Of a stretch of 9,167 nt of DNA, positions 6,591-9,167 are shown piece after piece. Positions within the stretch are counted from its first letter, which is position 1. Every line of letters starts with the position of its first letter. Source of the DNA: Chitinophagaceae bacterium (GTDB taxonomy: Bacteria > Bacteroidota > Bacteroidia > Chitinophagales > Chitinophagaceae); the NCBI GenBank assembly GCA_947481355.1, contig CANKGM010000063.1, forward strand, positions 1 to 9,167, written 5' to 3'. The notes beneath the pieces are model-generated. The model did not search any database, was not told the origin of the DNA, and saw only the letters and a program-made list of their open reading frames with translations. Both the position numbers and the translations under genes were made by a program.

Positions 6591-9167
6591 ATGACACTTT
6601 TTAAAGAACGTATAGTTTCAAAAAAATTCCTAATTATTTCAGGGATACTTGTTTTGGTAATTGCCATTGCATTCATTGCAATGCCATCTTCCAAAGTTGA
6701 TTTCAATACAGAAGTTAAGCCCATATTGAATAAAAAATGTATAACCTGTCATGGTGGTGTAAAGCAAAAAGCTGGATTTAGTGTACTTTTTCGTGAAGAA
6801 GCATTAGGCAATACCGAATCTGGAAAACCCGCTATAATTCCTGGGCATCCAGAACAAAGTGAGTTCATTAAACGAATTACGAATAAAGACCCAGAGGAAA
6901 GAATGCCCTATAAACATCCTGCCCTTTCATCAGATGAAATTACGATTTTGACTAAGTGGGTTAAACAAGGCGCAGAATGGGGTGAGCATTGGGCTTATAT
7001 TCCTGTTAGAGAACCTGATGTGCCTAGTATTTCTAATTCGTGGATCAAGAATAATATTGATCAATATATTTTTTCGAAATTAATGGAGGAAAAGTTGTCT
7101 CCATCTCAAGAAGCTGATAAATCAGTTTTGTTGAGGCGTTTGAGTATTGATCTAACAGGTTTACCAGCACCAGAGAAAATAGCTAAGCGTTATTTACAAG
7201 ATAATTCAGATAAATCCTATGAAAATTTAGTGGATGATTTGTTGTCGTCATCGGCGTATGGTGAAAGATGGACTTCCATGTGGCTCGATTTGGCACGTTA
7301 TGCCGATACCAAGGGGTATGAAAAGGACATGGGTAGAACAATTTGGGAATACCGTGATTGGTTAATAAAAGCATTTAATAAGGATAAACCATATGATGAA
7401 TTCTTAACGGAACAAATTGCGGGGGATTTACTACCTAATCCAGATGACACGAAGTATATCGCTACAGCCTTCCATCGAAATACCATGACTAATGATGAAG
7501 GCGGAACCGATAATGAGGAATTTAGAACATCTGCAGTAATTGATCGTGTTAGCACAACATGGAGTGCATTGATGGGTACAACGTTTAATTGTGTTCAATG
7601 CCATAGTCATCCCTATGACCCGTTTAAGCATGAGGAATATTACAAGTTCATGGCCTTCTTTAACAATAGCCGGGATGAAGATACAGAGTCTGATTACCCC
7701 TTATTGAGACAATTTGGCTCATCTGATAGCACAAAGTTTGTTCAATTAATACAATGGTTGAATACGAACGTATCTAAAGAAAAAGCCAAAGAGTATTATC
7801 TATTTTTAAAGACATGGCAACCTGCAATTAACTCATTGAAATGCGATAGTGTTAATAATGGTTCTATAGCTGCACTAACTAATTTGAGACATAATGGGAC
7901 GTGTAGATTAAAGGATGTTCCATTAAATAATCACACCCAATTGACGTTTAGATATAATTCAGAACCTAATATTAAGTTGAATGTTTATGTTGATAGTGCC
8001 AATGGGCCTCAAGTGGCTTCTTATTCATCCACAAAAGATTCGAAAGGATGGAAAATAGTTACGGTAGATATAAAACCAATTGCGGGTCGACATAATTTGT
8101 TTTTTAAATTAAGTAGTCCACAATCAGGTGATAGAACAGCACTTACATTCGATTGGTTTAGATTTTCAGATCCATTTCCAGGTGCTAATAAACTTGGATA
8201 TGCATCAGCAAAGCAACAGTATGAAGAACTATTAAGTGCCCCTGCAGAGACCACACCCGTGATGGTCGAAAATAATAATGAGCTGTTTAGAACATCCAAT
8301 ATATTTATTAGAGGTAATCGACTATCAAAAGGAAAAGAAGTCACACCAGACGTTCCGCACATTATGAACCCTATGCCTGCAAACGCTCCTAAGAATAGGC
8401 TCGGTTTAGCGATGTGGTTAACTGATAAAAAGAATCCATTGGTTGCTCGAACCATGGTTAATCGTTTATGGGAACAACTATTTGGATACGGCATAGCTGA
8501 AACGTTAGAGGATCTGGGAACTCAAGGAATTACTCCTACACATAAAGACCTTCTAGATTATTTAGCATTTCAATTTGCGAATGACTATAATTGGAGTATT
8601 AAAAAGGTACTAAAGGAAATCGTTCTATCTGCAACCTATCGACAAGACTCTAAGTTTTCAAAAGAGTTACTTGAAAAAGATCCGAATAATAAATTATACG
8701 CTAGAGGTCCTCGTGTACGATTGACTGGTGAACAAATCAGAGATCAGGCACTCTGTGTAAGTAATGTATTAAGTCATAAAATGTATGGTAAAAGTGTAAT
8801 GCCTTTTCAACCTGATGGAGTATGGAAATCCCCTTATGCTTCTGAAACCTGGAATCAAAGTCAGGGAGAAGATATGTTTAGACGTGCAGTTTATACCTAC
8901 TGGAAAAGATCTGCCCCTTATCCTTCCATGTTAATGTTTGATGGCGGAACAAGGGATGTATGTGTTACACGAAGGATTCGTACCAATACACCTTTGCAAG
9001 CATTGACTATTTTGAATGATTCAAGCTATTTAGTGATGGCAAGATTTTTTGCAAATAGAATGAATGAAATTGGTGGAAAGGATGTAAGCAACAAAATAGG
9101 AAAGGGGTATGAAGCCATGATGTATAAGTCCATTTCAGCAGGAAGACTAAACGCACTTGTGCAGTTA
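6591..9167 (+). CDS. PSCyt1-PSCyt2(DUF1549)-PSD1(DUF1553) cytochrome-like envelope protein, 3' truncated
   Basis: The frame is open from ATG 6591 to the window edge, giving 859 codons with no stop. Residues about 12-31 form a hydrophobic signal or anchor, so the rest should face the periplasm. Next comes a cytochrome-c-like PSCyt1 domain with the haem motif CITCH (50-54) and a later Met (105) in EERMPY as a possible axial ligand. PSCyt2/DUF1549 spans about 150-360, with DLTGLP (187-192), the segment RWTSMWLDLARYADTKGYE (226-244) and a second haem motif CVQCH (334-338) in CVQCHSHPYDPF. Residues about 424-527 look like a CBM6-type beta-sandwich (TFRYNS, VYVDSANGP, AGRHNLFFK, TFDWFRF). PSD1/DUF1553 follows, with NPLVART (615-621), VNRLWEQLFG (623-632), PDGVWKSPY (741-749) and RRIRTNTPLQALTILND (794-810). 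Only a short C-terminal part should be missing. Such proteins are common in Planctomycetes; a redox role in sugar breakdown is suspected but unproven. Confidence 0.9.
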   Translation, partial: MTLFKERIVSKKFLIISGILVLVIAIAFIAMPSSKVDFNTEVKPILNKKCITCHGGVKQKAGFSVLFREEALGNTESGKPAIIPGHPEQSEFIKRITNKDPEERMPYKHPALSSDEITILTKWVKQGAEWGEHWAYIPVREPDVPSISNSWIKNNIDQYIFSKLMEEKLSPSQEADKSVLLRRLSIDLTGLPAPEKIAKRYLQDNSDKSYENLVDDLLSSSAYGERWTSMWLDLARYADTKGYEKDMGRTIWEYRDWLIKAFNKDKPYDEFLTEQIAGDLLPNPDDTKYIATAFHRNTMTNDEGGTDNEEFRTSAVIDRVSTTWSALMGTTFNCVQCHSHPYDPFKHEEYYKFMAFFNNSRDEDTESDYPLLRQFGSSDSTKFVQLIQWLNTNVSKEKAKEYYLFLKTWQPAINSLKCDSVNNGSIAALTNLRHNGTCRLKDVPLNNHTQLTFRYNSEPNIKLNVYVDSANGPQVASYSSTKDSKGWKIVTVDIKPIAGRHNLFFKLSSPQSGDRTALTFDWFRFSDPFPGANKLGYASAKQQYEELLSAPAETTPVMVENNNELFRTSNIFIRGNRLSKGKEVTPDVPHIMNPMPANAPKNRLGLAMWLTDKKNPLVARTMVNRLWEQLFGYGIAETLEDLGTQGITPTHKDLLDYLAFQFANDYNWSIKKVLKEIVLSATYRQDSKFSKELLEKDPNNKLYARGPRVRLTGEQIRDQALCVSNVLSHKMYGKSVMPFQPDGVWKSPYASETWNQSQGEDMFRRAVYTYWKRSAPYPSMLMFDGGTRDVCVTRRIRTNTPLQALTILNDSSYLVMARFFANRMNEIGGKDVSNKIGKGYEAMMYKSISAGRLNALVQL

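Noticed and set aside
7183..7631. Three overlapping - strand open frames
   Set aside because: They are antisense shadows of the DUF1549 part of the large gene, with no independent features.
8021..8494. Open frame of 157 codons on the - strand
   Set aside because: It lies entirely inside the PSCyt/PSD1 gene, whose + strand frame is open over 859 codons with recognisable domains, and its translation shows no family pattern.

Overview
The window is AT-rich, bacterial and most likely from the phylum Bacteroidota (Chitinophagaceae/Cytophagales-like). The evidence is the low GC, the lack of clear Shine-Dalgarno sequences before most starts, A/T-rich leaders, a TAnnTTTG-type -7 element, and gene families typical of polysaccharide-degrading Bacteroidota. 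No RNA gene, insertion sequence or CRISPR array is visible. Seven protein genes fill almost all of the sequence; the first and last are cut by the window edges.

Region 1 (1-3822, + strand) is a compact operon for non-phosphorylative sugar oxidation. It encodes an aldose-1-epimerase/mutarotase-like protein (5' truncated), an SDR sugar or sugar-acid dehydrogenase overlapping it by 17 bp, an enolase-superfamily sugar-acid dehydratase of the glucarate-dehydratase type with a complete catalytic set, and an SMP-30/gluconolactonase-type lactonase. Read as a pathway, the mutarotase supplies the right anomer, the SDR oxidises it to a lactone (or oxidises a later keto-deoxy acid), the lactonase opens the ring, and the dehydratase makes a 2-keto-3-deoxy acid. 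The sugar itself cannot be read from the sequence.

Region 2 (3832-6410) is a divergent pair of paralogous exported proteins of about 400 aa. They resemble the DUF5005/DUF4185-like propeller proteins of unknown function. One has an ordinary Sec signal peptide (- strand) and the other is a lipoprotein (+ strand). The first converges on the lactonase gene with only 9 bp between stop codons, and an 8-bp inverted repeat there contains both stops. The 149-bp gap between the pair should hold both promoters. These two proteins are the best candidates for undescribed activity, possibly releasing or binding the sugar handled by region 1.

Region 3 (6411-9167) is a 180-bp non-coding gap with a candidate promoter, then the 5' 859 codons of a large envelope protein. 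Its order is N-terminal membrane segment, PSCyt1 cytochrome-c-like domain, PSCyt2/DUF1549, a CBM6-like carbohydrate-binding insert, and PSD1/DUF1553. It has two CxxCH haem-binding motifs and continues past the window end. Such proteins are abundant in Planctomycetes and Verrucomicrobia, occur in Bacteroidota, and have no firmly established reaction.

The window thus couples cytoplasmic sugar oxidation genes with exported proteins of unknown function and a putative haem protein carrying a sugar-binding module. All assignments come from reading the sequence, without database searches.
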